Positions 1-11,459 of a DNA stretch of 64,000 nt are shown here, one piece after another. Position 1 is the first letter of the stretch; every line of letters starts with the position of its first letter. The stretch lies in the NCBI GenBank assembly GCA_964030785.1, contig OZ034970.1, positions 19,902,134 through 19,966,133 of the forward strand, written 5' to 3'. The notes under the pieces were generated by a model. That model was not told where the DNA came from. It did no database searches and saw only the letters and a list, made by a program, of their open reading frames with translations. Origin of the DNA: Siderastrea siderea (lineage: Eukaryota > Cnidaria > Anthozoa > Scleractinia > Rhizangiidae). Position numbers and translations under genes: made by a program.

Positions 1-284
1 GCTTATCGAAGTGACCATTGAGACTTGAAAGCTGATGACTTTAGCGATATTTGAATCTGCATACCACCTCGGGGTCAAAACTACCCCATTCGACCGAAAG
101 AGTTAATTTAAAGAATAAAGCAGGAAACCAAAGAAAATAAAAATCATGGTTATGTGACCCATGGAGGGGCACAATGCGGATAGTTGCGTGATAGTTGAAG
201 CCTGTGAAAACTCGAAAGTTTGCTCTGTTAGATAACAGATAGATGTATTTCTGATGATCATTTTAAATTAAAACAGTATCCTAC

Positions 285-1383
285 CCACGTCATAATCTGG
301 TGGTGTGTCATAGATTCCTTCAAGGAACATAGACTTGTACTTGGGATGGAGATAAATTGCTTCTACTCCTCTTCTTTGCTCAAACACTTCTTTGTTGATC
401 AGATGATGCTCGCCTAGCACCACACTCCAGTCAGATGGTTTTGTTGATGTGTAATCATCTGAAATCAGAAGGAGGTTCAACACTAGATAATTTGTAAAGA
501 AATATATCAAGACTTTCATTTATGTTAATTCACCTGAATATACATCGTCCTGAGTGTTTTGTAAAGTTTTTAGTTTTGCATCATGGACAGATTGATGTTA
601 AGTTCACTAAAACCTTAATTATGGGAAGACAGTGAACATCATTAATTCTTACCATGGAAACAATGGCTAGCCGAGACGACCCAATGAGGAGAGACGAGAG
701 AACCTCCACAAAAATGTGTTTCATTGAAGAGCAGAGCGACTTGCCATGGCCACGATCCCTGGGCACTCTGGTTACCGCCAACAATTCGGCGAAACAGACT
801 CCCTCCGTCATGTTTCTTTTGATTAGGGAACCTCTTTCCACAAAATAGGCGTCCTACCAAAGAAACGCAGCAAGGTACAACTCAAACAGCAGTGTTAAAA
901 ATTTCCCTTTCCCTTGATCGGACTCCGGGCGATCATGCATGGCGCATTCAAAACTGTAATGTACATCACTTCCACTGGTCAGTTTACCCTGGTGTCTATA
1001 GTATTCTATTGTTCTGTTCTCTTCCTTTTTTGAGCCTCCTAAGAACTGAGCTGTATTTCTTCGCTCACAATATCTCTTAATTGTTCACGCACGATATCAA
1101 TATCCTTCATAAGGTCAGAATAATTTCTTGTCTTCTAACGCACCATACCTTGCTACAATTTATTCTTAGCACTCAGAAAGGATGAAAGTCGCTTTGTTGT
1201 CGTCAGTTTACGCCGCCTTTAGAATCGTTTGGCTATTTATCGATGTTTACAGTGCTAGGATGTAACTTCGAGTGTACTTAATAAAGATGGCGAAAACTGC
1301 TTGAGAAAAATGGCCTTTCATTACTTACCACAAGAAATTTCACCCAAAAGAAGCCAAAAACAAGCGATAAAAATTTGCTTCAT
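285..1383 (-). CDS. Trypsin-like (S1) serine protease, 5' half only
   Basis: Secreted chymotrypsin-fold protease, partial. Three exons can be joined: 1383-1329 (start codon and signal peptide beginning [14 protein letters not shown]), 853-653 and 458-285. Donors (GTAAGT, GTAAGA, GTAGGA) and AG acceptors are present and the phases agree. Exon 2 carries a short Cys-containing propeptide, the activation site R-IVGG, and the catalytic His in SASHC. Exon 3 ends inside DYDV, the catalytic Asp motif (usually D-I/V-A-L). The exon with the active-site Ser (GDSGG) and the Asp/Gly/Ser specificity residue are not seen and probably lie beyond the left edge, so substrate preference cannot be judged. S1 family and signal peptide are clear; the exact role (digestion, venom, immunity) is not. 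The start is chosen because it is the first Met before a good hydrophobic core. Confidence 0.88.
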
Positions 1384-2544
1384 GGTTCGGTTAGAGTTAA
1401 CATAAACAGCGAAGAGCACACCAGCTATCGGACTCTTCCGTGAGTTGCCACCCAAGCAATTTGTACTTTTCCTTTTCGATTGAAACTTTAATATATTGAG
1501 TAAACACAAAACAGCACAGCTGCAAGCAGGCGGTACGAAAACATTGCCAAACTTTATTTGGGCTTTTACAAAGAACAGCAATTAGGAAACGAGGAAGGCT
1601 GTCTAATCTTGTTCTAATTTGCATTGAACTAGGTGCGTAAGCATAAAGGATTCTTTAATTTACAAGCTTATAAATAAGCGCCTTCTAAATGAAACGTGTC
1701 GCCTTTTTATTAAGCCTGACTATTTCATGCTTTCCGTTTCCCAGAAATGAATTATATTGTATACATGAAGGAAGACAATTTGACGATGGTATTATCTTCT
1801 CAAACAATATAACAACGTCTTTATGTTTTTCTATCAAATCTTCAAACGGAGGCGTCCAAAAATTTTTATTTTAAAACCTCGGAATCTCTTCTGGGTTAAT
1901 TTATTTGGCTGTTAATAGTGATGCCTAACGAGTGCTATATGGCTAAAATATATTACAAAAGCCCAGAACATAAATCAGAAATACTTACCTTAATTACTTT
2001 TTAATCTTTTTCAGTTTCTTACGATGAGAACTAAAATATATTTATGGATTTCATCAACACTCGGCGAAAAAGTAAATTGTATGATGGACCAGCTTAATCG
2101 ACTCTTCGACGGACTTTTTTCAAACCAATAATAACGAGAGTACGGTACAATTAAAAGTTTGTTGATCGGATGTTTCCAGAAAAAACTTTTTTTATCTACA
2201 CTTTGAATTCATTTGTCTTGGTAAGGTTTATCCAAACGCGTTTCAGTCAGGTCTCATCCAGGTTTCACAAACGACCAGAGTAAGAATCCCGTCTAAATCG
2301 ATTCCAATTGTATCCCTAAGGTTGTTAATATGCATCTGTTATTGCGATACATGATTGCTAGCTTCTCACTGAGACTGAACAGTATAAAACTAGATAAAGG
2401 TAGTGCTGACGACAATTATTACTTCTTGTTACACTATTTTTGAGTTTTTGTTCAGATGGAGTGTTGTGTGTTGCGTGTTTTCCTCAAGGATGATGTGAGT
2501 GACGTTATCACAGGTCACTGTTAATATTCCTCATGTGCGTTCCT
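1384..2544. other. Intergenic stretch, nothing recognised
   Basis: Lies between the protease signal-peptide exon and the end of the next minus-strand gene. It would hold the protease promoter. I see only short random open frames and no repeat or RNA I can name. Confidence 0.5.
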
Positions 2545-2550
2545 TTTATT
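2545..2550 (-). promoter_or_regulatory. Polyadenylation signal AATAAA
   Basis: Minus-strand AATAAA (TTTATT on the plus strand) about 115 bases downstream of the stop codon at 2666. It supports the end of the small secreted-protein gene. Confidence 0.5.
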
Positions 2551-2665
2551 TTGTATCAGAATCGTTATACTCTACCGTGGTAATACTGATGACTGCAACC
2601 GGAAGGGTGCTGTTTTTGTTTGGACATTCTACAAAGAACTATCTTTGGAAAAAAAATGTGCACGT

Positions 2666-4226
2666 TTAATTACGTCTTTCAGAGAATACTTGTGTCAGTC
2701 TTGGAATATTCTTGAACTTAATCTCAGAATCCAAAGTCAAGACACCATGGTCTGAAAACTTTGGATATATCGTCGGTTTCTTTGTTTCTTTATGTACATT
2801 TGGTAACATACGGAATGTTCTCGATATATATCCTCCAAATTCTGGAATTGTTACACCTGCTATCATAAAATGATAATGCTGTGAAGAACACTGTATACAT
2901 TCGTGTAGAAATACAATCTGTTCATCTCACTGATACATACAGCGTTGCGTGAAAAAGACATCTTTTTATTCATCTTATCGATGCAGGCGATGAAATAGAG
3001 AAATGCTCTTTCTCTTATCAGCGAACCCTCTTATGTTATACTAAGTTTTGTCACTCGAATGTGGACCCGGGTTTTTCACGTCAAACATGATTCGTCCGAC
3101 GTGATTCACCCATAATCAACATAAAGAAGAAAAAGGAAATTTGCCGAACTTCCAGTTCTTTATGATCGCTTAGGTTCGAGAGGTTAATAATTGCTCATTA
3201 TACTTATTTTATAGGCTAATTTCCTATGATGTTTTGTGACTATGTGGGCGAATCATTATTCGCCTGCCAGATAATACCGGAACTTTGTGTGGGAACGAGT
3301 ACTAGCTTGCCGAAAAAAAACAACAACATCAAGATACAGGAGATCTGCCAATTCCCTTCACCGCTTTGGCATTATGGACGCAAGTCGTGATGGGTGAATC
3401 ATAATCGGTGAATCATGTCTTAAAAACCCGGGTCTCGGCAACTTTGCAGTGAAATATCGGCTGTAATTTTAAGCCAAAATAATAATTTCAACAAATTAAT
3501 TGTCTATGCGCGCTTAAAGCACAGGCCTTTTTACATTGTAAATGAAAACGTTGGGACCATCCGTCAGTGCGGTCGCCATTTTCATCACTGGGTAACTTCA
3601 AAAGCGGCAAGAAAAAAACTTTGCACCGACTTTCATTGTTAAACTTATAATCACCATGTAAACTTAGGCTGCGCGGTAAAGTAAAGAGACATTATTCAGA
3701 TTTTTTTCAGCCTTGAGCCACGACATTAGCTAGTGCTTCTCCAAGATGAATAAATAATTAATATAGAGCAGAGCCTCTTGTGGTAACATGTAGTTATGCT
3801 GTAGATGTTTATTGAGAGTTAGTTATTTCTATGTCTATGTCTGACTAAAAAGGGGTGCTTTACGCACGCACTATAAGGGACACCTGTAATATCGGTGAGT
3901 CATGTTCACAGACTTACAGTCGGTGTAAACGTTTAATTTAAGTGGCAATACAGCCAAAAAAATTCATAACGGTAGTGAAAGTCACTGTTACAGTTCCCGC
4001 CTAAATTGTGACTGGGAAGGAAATCTGGAGACAGAAAGAAAAGAAAGACTCAGAGTGATGTTATAACTTACACACCACTAAGACAGGAAAATAAGATCCT
4101 AATATTTGATGTTGTCAGTAAGTTTGAATACTAGCACAGGAATATTACATATTTCATACCTGAGCATGGCGTTCCAAGGATAAATGCCACAAATATAACC
4201 ACCCAAGTTTGACAACTCGGCCTCAT
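2666..4226 (-). CDS. Two-exon small secreted protein (85 residues)
   Basis: Exon 1 (4226-4160) encodes MRPSCQTWVVIFVAFILG then TPCS: a clear signal peptide ending at a GTATGA donor in phase 1. Exon 2 (2856-2666) follows a CAG acceptor, keeps phase, and runs about 63 residues to a stop. The mature part has no cysteines; it has lysine-rich patches (KETKKP) and ends SERRN. An AATAAA follows 115 bases downstream. No family is recognised. It could be a short secreted peptide or a propeptide, or the first exons of a longer gene if the CAA-GTATTC near the 3' end is used as a donor. It is tandem with, and on the same strand as, the serine protease, but has its own signal peptide, so it is probably independent. 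The intron (2857-4159) holds nothing I recognise. Confidence 0.5.
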
Positions 4227-5384
4227 TGTGAAAACTGGTTGCCTTCTTCAGAGGCAACTTTTCGCCGATATTGTCAGAAGACTTTCAATGGAAAAAGCTA
4301 TGCACCTCAAACTCCCTGGAAAAACACTGTGAGAATGTGCCAAATGTTTCTCTTTTCGAATCGGATTTGAAATAATCTTGGCGCCTTTCTTTCGAGCTGA
4401 ATAATTTACATATCGTTCCAGTCGTTCTGCGTTGAAAATCGTTTGTTCTGACGAAGTCAACTGGAAAATGGAGCGATGTAAAACGTATATTTACATAAAT
4501 ACGTACTTTAATATTTCTGACATTTGTTAAAGAAAAACCTTATTTTTTTCATGTTCAGTGCCTTTAAATAACAAAATAGCCAATTAAAATTCAAAATGTT
4601 CCCGAAAATCTGCCGCCCTATTCAATCCGTACAATTCGTACGCATAAAAAGAGTTTTGTTTTGTCTTGTGTTAAAACAAAATAACAAATCGAAACAAGGC
4701 ATTGCACTAATTAAACGAAGAGTCTTTAACGGTTTGACATTACTGATGAGAGGTGTTTCAACAAGAGTTATTACACGAGGAACATCGAGAAAATGATATT
4801 ACGATACAGTAGCAGTGAACGAAGCAATCAAATTTTCGATCTTTCTTCGCGCGTGAAAGAACAATAATTTATGTTGTGCTTCTGTTATCTTGACAGACTA
4901 AACTGTCAAAACATGGAAATTCTTTAGTTCTAGGGAGACACCTTATAATCCTACGCATCTCAATATTATGTAGATTCGATTGCCTGGGTTCGATTGCAGT
5001 CATCAGTTCTTTATATGTTGTAGCTTTTGCTAAAAAGCTTATCGCAATGCATGTTCAACTCACAGAGGGGTTTTCAAAGTACAGAGATAACAGGTTTTTA
5101 GTATTCAGAGGTTATAATTAGTGCACCAAAAAAAAAAAAACGGCATAAATTACCAAGTATTTCTTAACTTAGAAGAACAAAATTAACTTTTAATTTTGCA
5201 TGTCTCATGTGATAAGCTTATTTGTGTCAACTTTACGGGTTGTGCTTGTTAGCTTTGTTACTGTAGCGGATAGCGGGTAAACTTTGAATATGTCGCACTT
5301 GACCAATATAAATAATTGAAAAAAGAGATCTAAAATCGAAAATTTGAAAAAGGCGACATCAAAAAACTCCAAACCTAGAAAGAA
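4227..5384. other. Intergenic stretch, nothing recognised
   Basis: AT-rich, with a 12-base A run near 5129. No convincing gene, RNA or repeat was seen on either strand. Confidence 0.4.
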
Positions 5385-5800
5385 CTCTACTCAAATAACA
5401 TCCACACTATCCAGAGACAATTAAATGCTTTCCTAGAGAAATAAGATTTCACGAAAGGTTTGCATTTATTAAAGTCGTTCTTTTGTCTGATGAATAAAGG
5501 CAATTTATTCCACAAAACAGGTCGCTTTAAAGTTCTCTTCATTTGTCGTCGTTGGAGGTGGTGCCAGGAGACGTTCTGAATTCGTTCGTTTGTTAAATAA
5601 ATTGCAAATATATTCTGGTGCTAAACCATCAATTCCCTTAAAATTAATCACTAAAGGCAGCCAGTGTAGCGAGCAAAGACTTGGTGTAATATCACTATAA
5701 CGTGGGATGGAACAAACGAACCGGGCTGCACTACCCAGGATGCCTTGTAGCTTACTATTGTGTAGTATTGTGTAGGGCAGGTAAGCCATGTAGGAGCCGT
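5385..5800 (-). pseudogene. Non-LTR retrotransposon (LINE) ORF2 C-terminus, 5'-truncated and frameshifted
   Basis: Minus-strand open frames resemble the C-terminal end of CR1/L2-type LINE ORF2 downstream of the reverse transcriptase. They show LQGILGSAARF, then HWLPL, then GLAPEYICNL and LLAPPPT, and after a frame change VLWNKLPL..IRQ and KSYFSRKAFN. These are typical of the region after the RT thumb in animal LINEs. The frame changes near 5505 and part of the usual spacing before GLAPEYI is missing, so this is a dead 5'-truncated copy. The reverse transcriptase and endonuclease domains are absent. Confidence 0.75.
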
Positions 5801-5989
5801 TTTACCCAAACACACGGCCTTAGTGTGGTGGTCATGGACAGCTATTGTACGTAGGTGTAGGGTGAAACAAAACATCAAGGACCTTGTGAATGAAATTTCA
5901 CGGCAAAAACTGACCCAGGTCGTTTAAGAGGTGTACCTTACTGATGAGACCCTTTCTACGTTTGACCAGCAAAGTTGCTGAGTGGTGAC

Positions 5990-6052
5990 TAATGGTGGAA
6001 TCAATGTTTGATCCTCAGACCTGAAGTCCAACGCACTAACCGCTACACCCCG
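5990..6052 (-). repeat. Possible tRNA-derived SINE head
   Basis: On the minus strand GGTGTAGCGGTTAGTGCG resembles a tRNA D-arm/A box, followed 25-40 bases on by a degenerate B box (GATTCC). An anticodon arm is not clean and the B box is weak, so I read it as an old SINE fragment, not a functional tRNA. A CG-alternating tract (6050-6066) adjoins it. Confidence 0.35.
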
Positions 6053-6069
6053 CGCGTGCGCGCGCTCTA

Positions 6070-7240
6070 GTGTAGGTTGTTTAACAATACTGGATTACCA
6101 TGCCCTTCATTTGCAAAATACATCCTCTTGCAATGCAGTATAATGGCCCTATAGGATCATTTGTATGAATTACCTTCGACCTCCTTTGACAGTTTCCCGC
6201 CAATTGCATAGGCTGAGAATAAGATCCCAACGACCACCACTAGTTTCAAAATTATCCTCAATCCTATCAACAAGGAACACAAAAATTCCGTTTGGTTAAT
6301 AATCTACCTTTTCGTTGAATTCCTACAGGACGACCAGCACAAGTTTAGCTTACAGTTCTCCTTCGTCGGTCAAACGCTATTTGCAACAGAAAACGCTCAA
6401 AGGTGTGACATAGATATGCGACGTTAAAGCACTGATAACACGCAAGCAAGTTAAGAGAGCGATAATGAAAAGGTATGAAACGTAGAGGGGTCCGTAGAGA
6501 GGTCATCTTTACATTGATAAATTCATTGCCTTGGTCCGAAGGCTGGATCCAGATATCCAGTATTTCCTCAGTAGTTCAGAACTCGAGTTAAACAGCGAAA
6601 TCATCAGTTGACTTCGGTGCAACGGTGGATTTTTTCTGTTGAAGTAGAGCTTATCGCTGCCTTAACCGTGAAAACGAAAGAAAAATATCGGTAATGGAAT
6701 AAATTCTTTAAAAAAAAGTAATAAAATTTTGTCGAAAAAGATTTGCTAGTTTGCAGTTATTTATAAAGATGAAATTTTTCCTGTAGGGGATTCAGGTGAA
6801 CGATAACAATGCTTAACTGCAATCCAGTCCATTGAACTTCCGCTTTTGGTTAAAATCCTTTCTGTTCTCTGTGTTTGTTTGTTTTTTCTAAATGAATTCC
6901 AATATTCTCCATAAATTTTCTCCTTAGGTGGTCCTGCTTGCTGTACGAGGAATACTGTATACATTTGAAACGACTGCCGCTTAAACTACGAAAAACACTT
7001 TTGATTAACCCTTATACTCTCAGAATCAGCTATGTAGTAAAAGCGGCTAAAAACGTGCATGAGCTAACATGAGACTGCTGGGTTTTTGGAAAATCATTAA
7101 CGAGGGCAGTCAAAAATTCTTTTTTCGTCAACGAATTTATTCAGGATCCCAGCTTGATAAAACGCAAATTATCCTTACCTCTAATAAGGGTTACCACTCA
7201 GTTTCCATAAGAACAGCAAAAAGAAGGTTTTGGCTGGTTG
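6070..7240. other. Intergenic stretch, nothing recognised
   Basis: Short open frames only (for example minus 6761-6964), without motif or splice support. Confidence 0.4.
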
Positions 7241-7252
7241 AACTGAACCAAT

Positions 7253-7960
7253 GTGTGTCCTCTGCAGGCTCAGCAAGAAGACACTCAAAACAAATGTCCT
7301 ACGTGGATCAAAAAATATCTCGATAAAGAGAACCGGGGAAAATGGAAACTTTTTTCCGATCTTGAGTTAGAGAAATCTGGAGGCGCAATAGTCCTCACAA
7401 GCAATCTAAACGCGAAAGATACCAACAAGACTCTCAAGTTTAATAATCAATTTAGAAGTGAGGTTCTGACAATTTGGGCAGAAGTTAATTTTGAAGATGA
7501 AATAATTTCTGAAAGTCAATTTCTTGATCAAAGCCTGTGGCATAACTCACTTATTAGAATTTACAACCACCCCATTTTTTATCCAGAATGGTTCCAGAAA
7601 GGTGTTTTACAAGTGAAACATTTGAAAGATGGCTCAAACTATTTCCTATCCTTAACTGACCTACAAAATAAATACAGCCTAAATGCTTGTCCTTTAGGGT
7701 ACTGCGGACTTTTGTCTGCACTTAAAAGTCTAAAAATAAATGTACTTTAAACAATGCTAAATATGAAAGCTTTTTTATAGCACGATTGTTGAAATCCAAC
7801 AGAGCAAGTCCAGTCGTATACACCAAACTCATATCTCGAAGCGATCGATTCTCGACGTTTCATCGCTAAATCGTCGAAATGGCTTCAAGATCCTACAACT
7901 CGGCCTGAGAAGCTGGCAAATGACAAAGAATATAACAAGGCAACGGGATTAGTTAAATTT
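7253..7960 (+). pseudogene. LINE (L1/Tx1-like) ORF2 C-terminal fragment
   Basis: A 165-codon plus-strand frame with KCPTWIKKYLDK, IWAEVNFEDE, SLWHNSLIRI, HLKDGSNYFLSLTDLQNKY and PLGYCGLLSALKSL. This pattern (LWHNSLIRI followed by DL...KY and Y.GL.SA.KS) is what I know from the region after the RT domain in cnidarian L1/Tx1-like ORF2 proteins. The frame closes at 7750; related sequence seems to continue in other frames to about 7960 (SNRASPVVYTKLIS), so the copy is frameshifted as well as 5'-truncated. No target-site duplication or tail was identified. Confidence 0.65.
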
Positions 7961-8059
7961 ATTGTCAAACAACAATAATTTCTCTATTTAAAACAAATCC
8001 GCTGCCTTCCCATACAGTCATTTATAATTCAAACTGTTGTAACACAACACCACCTTATA

Positions 8060-8420
8060 CGCCGATACGCGGCTAAAGCATCTAATTGCTGAAACATTCC
8101 TTTATGTGCTGTATGTTGACCTAGAAATGTTACTGAGAAGTCACTCTGACCACGTTTATTGAACACAAAAAGCGGCCTGTTTTTGGTAAGTCGTTGACTC
8201 GCCTCTTTACTGTAAACAAATGTAAGCTTCTATTTTTGCTGAAGAATACTCGCGCACGTTGTAAAAGGCATCTGTAGCATATCTTCGGTTGGAGGGAGGT
8301 GGGGAGAAGGAGTGGCGTGGGTAAACCTGTCAAACGTTGGAGACGCGGTGGTGCGGTGGAGCGGATTGTTATTGGCAGTTGTGTAATTAATTTCTTCTGA
8401 TATGGTAAATGAGAACATCT
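8060..8420. repeat. Diverged dispersed repeat (partner at 11530-11790)
   Basis: Shares an ordered series of short matches with 11530-11790: a T-rich stretch reading (t)gtgctgta.tttgacctaaaa, a block around aagcttc, a block around aaaaggcatctg.agcat, and ggagaccgagg/gtggggaga. Divergence is high with several indels, so this is an old repeat pair of unknown class. A long open frame on the minus strand here (8130-8546) has no recognisable motif and I do not call it a gene. Confidence 0.4.
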
Positions 8421-8565
8421 AAATACGGATGTGGTGCTAATTTTATTTTGTATCAACCAGGTTAAATAAACGGAGAATCTACAAGACTGACACAAAAAGC
8501 ATCTGCTAATTATAAAGTTGTTACATCTGCCGTGGTAAACTAACAAACTTGTGAACTGAATCGCG

Positions 8566-9050
8566 ATGTCAGCAAATTGCTCCTAATAGGTTTTTGCCTT
8601 GCGAGTGCTCAGTATTGCAGTATGGATGGAAAGACTATGGAAAAGCCTTGTTGGGTCATATTTTGCCTGAAGAAGTCTTTTATCCTTAATTCATCTGGAT
8701 TACTTTGTTTTTGGATTTTCATATCAAAGATAAAAACTACCCGGTGTGCACATGAATCACATTTCATTTCGAAATTGAAAGCGAATTCTTTGTACTTGAA
8801 TACTTATGGATTCGTAATGTTACTTGTAACATAACGTAACATTCGTTATGTTACGTAATTTAAAAAAAAGCCGGATACTTTTTTCATGGCGTTTAAGGCC
8901 TTTCCGTCATCATGTGGAGAATTTTATCGCATAATATTTCAAAAGAACTCTAACTTAAGGCTTTCGTTTCGCTGGGCCGATTTAATTTGCAACATCAAGA
9001 AGTTGCTCCTTGATTTTTGCCTCGTGGGTGATCAGTGCTCAATATTGCAA
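8566..9050. repeat. Diverged direct duplication (8566-8625 and 8988-9050)
   Basis: Both copies read roughly gcaa.ttgctccT...tttttgcct then gtgctcagtattgca. The sequence between them (8630-8985) shows nothing else recognisable except the short hairpin at 8826-8854. Confidence 0.45.
8826..8854. repeat. Short perfect hairpin
   Basis: Arms GTAACATAACG and CGTTATGTTAC (11 bp, perfect) around a 7-base loop. Confidence 0.7.
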
Positions 9051-9126
9051 CTCTGTGAATGAATAAGCTTGGTAGATGTCTTTAAAGTGAGTGAGGTAAA
9101 GTAAAAAATAACCGAACGTTTAAATC

Positions 9127-9412
9127 TGGGAGCGAATCGGTGCGTGTGAATGGCGATCCGATGCGCGCGCGACTCCAATCTGACAAGTCGGCCGATTCAG
9201 AAAAATCTGTGACCGCTTCACAGATTTTCGCTTGTCGGGCCCGATTTTAAGAACGAAAACGGAACCTGCAAAAGAATTGGCGCAAAACAAATTATATCTG
9301 CGGTATTTTGGCTGAAAACGAACTATCTATCACCCACCATTTTGTTTTCCAAAACGTTTTATAAAAAGTTTTGACTATAAAAAAAGCATGTGCAGTGCTT
9401 GTACTGTACTTC
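9127..9412. mobile_element. Truncated copy of MITE family A
   Basis: Closely matches 10450-10735 inside the complete MITE at 10395-10810: gggagcgaatcggtgcgtgt at the start, the shared hairpin around caagtcggcc/cagattt in the middle, and catgtgcagtgcttg at the end. It lacks the outer terminal inverted repeats of the complete copy. Confidence 0.7.
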
Positions 9413-9586
9413 AAAAACTCATGAATAATTAATGATCATTTCCACCAATTACATCACGCAAATGAGTCACGTGGATGCTTGTTTAAAACCGGTAATACAT
9501 CAACAATCTAAAAAGCCTGGTGGCGGCATTTGATTTCAGTCCCAGGGGAAAGCGGGGCTGATTGTAATATACCTCATTACTATTCT

Positions 9587-9656
9587 TTATATAAAATGTT
9601 ACCCTCATTAGTATTCTTTATATAAAGAATACTAATGAGGGTAACATTTTATATAA
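9587..9656. repeat. 70-bp perfect palindrome
   Basis: Every base from 9587 to 9621 is the reverse complement of 9656 down to 9622. The arms contain GTTACCCTCATTAG and its complement and meet at CTTTATATAAAG. A diverged direct copy of the inner arm (acctcattactattctt) lies just to the left at 9571-9590. The right end abuts, and appears to cut off, the recombinase-like relic at 9657-10041. Confidence 0.9.
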
Positions 9657-10041
9657 CAGAAACAATGCTGTACAGCGTACGAGGAGGATAATTTTCCCCG
9701 GTATCTTTGCACACTTCCATTATGAATTTTGTTAATCAAAAATTTAGCGACTCTGCCGTCATATCAAGCACGTCGGTTTCCAAGTCTTGAATTTGTGATG
9801 TGTCATTAGTACAACTGCTCGCCTCTTCAGAAGCTTTCTTATTTACTCTTGTTGACTGCCATTCTGAAAAAATCTTCATAGCCCACTTATTGACGGAACG
9901 TGTTGACTTTGGTACGGCATTTTCCAGCAGTTGTTTCTCTTCTTCAGCATTTTTGGGTTTGCGAAACGTCCGCTTGTGCTTCGAAGCCATAATGTTCTCA
10001 TCGAGCTCACTATTGAATGAAGTTTCCACTATACAAATCAT
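9657..10041 (-). pseudogene. N-terminal fragment of a Crypton-like (DUF3504/ZMYM-type) tyrosine recombinase
   Basis: Minus-strand frame with MASKHKRTFRKPKN, then VPKSTRSVNKWAMKIFSEWQ, then DMTAESLNF followed by an in-frame TGA and LTKFIMEVCKDTGE and YPPRTLYSIV. The order STR..NKWA...F..W, then M..ESLN.WLTKF..EV....GE.YPPRTLY..V matches the SAM-like N-terminal region of cnidarian KIAA1958/ZMYM-related Crypton-derived recombinases. The TGA stands where the family normally has Trp. The frame then runs into the palindrome at 9656, so the core-binding and catalytic (R-H-R-Y) parts are missing. This is a dead fragment. Confidence 0.65.
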
Positions 10042-10394
10042 CTAATCTTATAATTCTTTTCAGATCTAGCAGCATGAACTAGCAGCACGGGAAAATGGTC
10101 CGAAGCTCATTAAACAAAACTTTTTATTCTTTTCAAAGACTATAGGAACTACAAAACATGAAAGAATGTCTTTATATTCTGTGAGATCGATTTTGACATT
10201 CTCTTGATGAGACTATGGAATAAAGTTATAGCACGGGAAAATGGCACCATTAGTTCATTATTCTATGAGATCGTTTTTTGAAGCCGTTCAATAAACTCGC
10301 AGATCGTGTTTTATTGGGTCTAAAACCACTCGGCTACGCCTCGTGGTTTTAAACCCGATAAAACACTCCTGCTCGTTTATTAAACAGTACATAA

Positions 10395-10810
10395 AGGCTA
10401 ATTTACACACTGCGATTTGTCTGGCCGATTTGTCGGCCACGACAAATCGGGGAGCGAATCGGTGCGTGTGAATGGCGATCCGATGTGGCGGCGACTCCAA
10501 TCCGACAAGTCGGCCGATTCAGAAAAATCTGTGACTGCTTCACAGATTTTTGCGTGTCGGGCCCGATTTTAAGAACGAAAACGCAACCTGCAAAAGAATT
10601 GGCCCAAAACAAATTTTTATCTGCGGTATTTCAGCTGAAAACAAACTAACTAGTTATCACCTACCATTTTGTTTTCCAGGACGTTTCATCAAAAAGTTTT
10701 GATTATAAAAAATGCATGTGCAGTGCTTGCACAGTACATAAACCAATTCGCTTCCCGATTTATCGTGGCCGACAAATCGGGCTGACAAATTGCAGCGTGT
10801 AAATTAGCCT
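10395..10810. mobile_element. MITE family A, complete, 3-bp TAA target duplication
   Basis: 416-bp element with about 70-bp imperfect terminal inverted repeats (only some 7 mismatches). Both ends begin AGGCTAATTTACAC and continue through a gatttgtcggccacga block. It is flanked by TAA at 10392-10394 and 10811-10813. Long inverted ends and a TWA-type 3-bp duplication fit a PIF/Harbinger-class MITE. The ends differ from those of the autonomous Harbinger at 31516. A truncated relative lies at 9127-9412 and a duplicated right end at 11460-11528. Confidence 0.75.
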
Positions 10811-10813
10811 TAA

Positions 10814-11455
10814 GGACGTTCGCGCGAAAATCTTCTACAATACAGATTTTTGTCATACTTTTGCTACGGTCAGATAATGAGTTACCGATGTCAAAAATGC
10901 AAAAAAATTGGGGGGTCACCGCCTTCGTTTTCGAAATAAAGCGCGTGGAAAACTACCCTAATTTTGACAAATCGGTTCTCGTAACTCGACATAGAATAAC
11001 GGCTGTTAGTTGAAACATATTAAAAATGATTCGCTGTAGACCCACTTTCTCGGGTCAAATTTCAATTAGGTGGGTCTGTCAAGTAAATAATTTGAACCGG
11101 TGTCATCCTTTCAGTTAAAGGGCTTCTGCCAAAACCGTGCAGCTAAAATGGTAGCGGAATTCGATGATGCGTGGGCAGAATAATTGAAAAAACCAAACTT
11201 CCACAATACAGATTTTCTTCAATTTTTCAGGAAACGTAGATGATCGATGAAGAAAGTGATCCGTCAGAAGAAAAGCTGGGGTCACCGAACATTTAAGAGA
11301 GTTAAACCCGTCCATAGATTCTAAAATGCCCACTAGCGCTATATATCTCTACATTTCTTCAACAGCGCGCGCGCTCTATGCATGACGTAGCATGACATCG
11401 CAACGTGAATTGCGTGCGCGGTAAGGATGCGCAGAAACAATTAGCGCGAACGTCC
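10814..11455. mobile_element. MITE family B, TTAA-flanked
   Basis: 642-bp element with ends GGACGTTCGCGC and GCGCGAACGTCC, flanked on both sides by TTAA (10810-10813 and 11456-11459). TTAA duplications are the hallmark of piggyBac and Kolobok elements. The end sequence (GGAC) is not the CCY start usual for piggyBac, so the superfamily is open. No coding frame of note is inside. It directly abuts the right end of MITE A. Confidence 0.65.
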
Positions 11456-11459
11456 TTAA

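Noticed and set aside
654..848. Plus-strand frame opposite the protease exon
   Set aside because: It is a shadow of the serine protease exon on the other strand.
3060..3440. Inverted similarity of cccgggtttttcacgtcaaa-type and gtcttaaaaacccgggtc segments as a transposon
   Set aside because: Only short imperfect inverted matches (gacccgggttttt..., gattca.cca) and no clear target duplication; possibly an old MITE of about 370 bp but too weak to call.
5935..5975. CTGATGAG motif as a hammerhead
   Set aside because: No GAAA at a suitable distance and no pairing stems; likewise the CTGATGAG at 4744.
8130..8546. 138-codon minus-strand open frame as a gene
   Set aside because: No motif, no splice or start context, and it overlaps a diverged dispersed repeat; composition is Thr/Pro/Leu-rich by chance.
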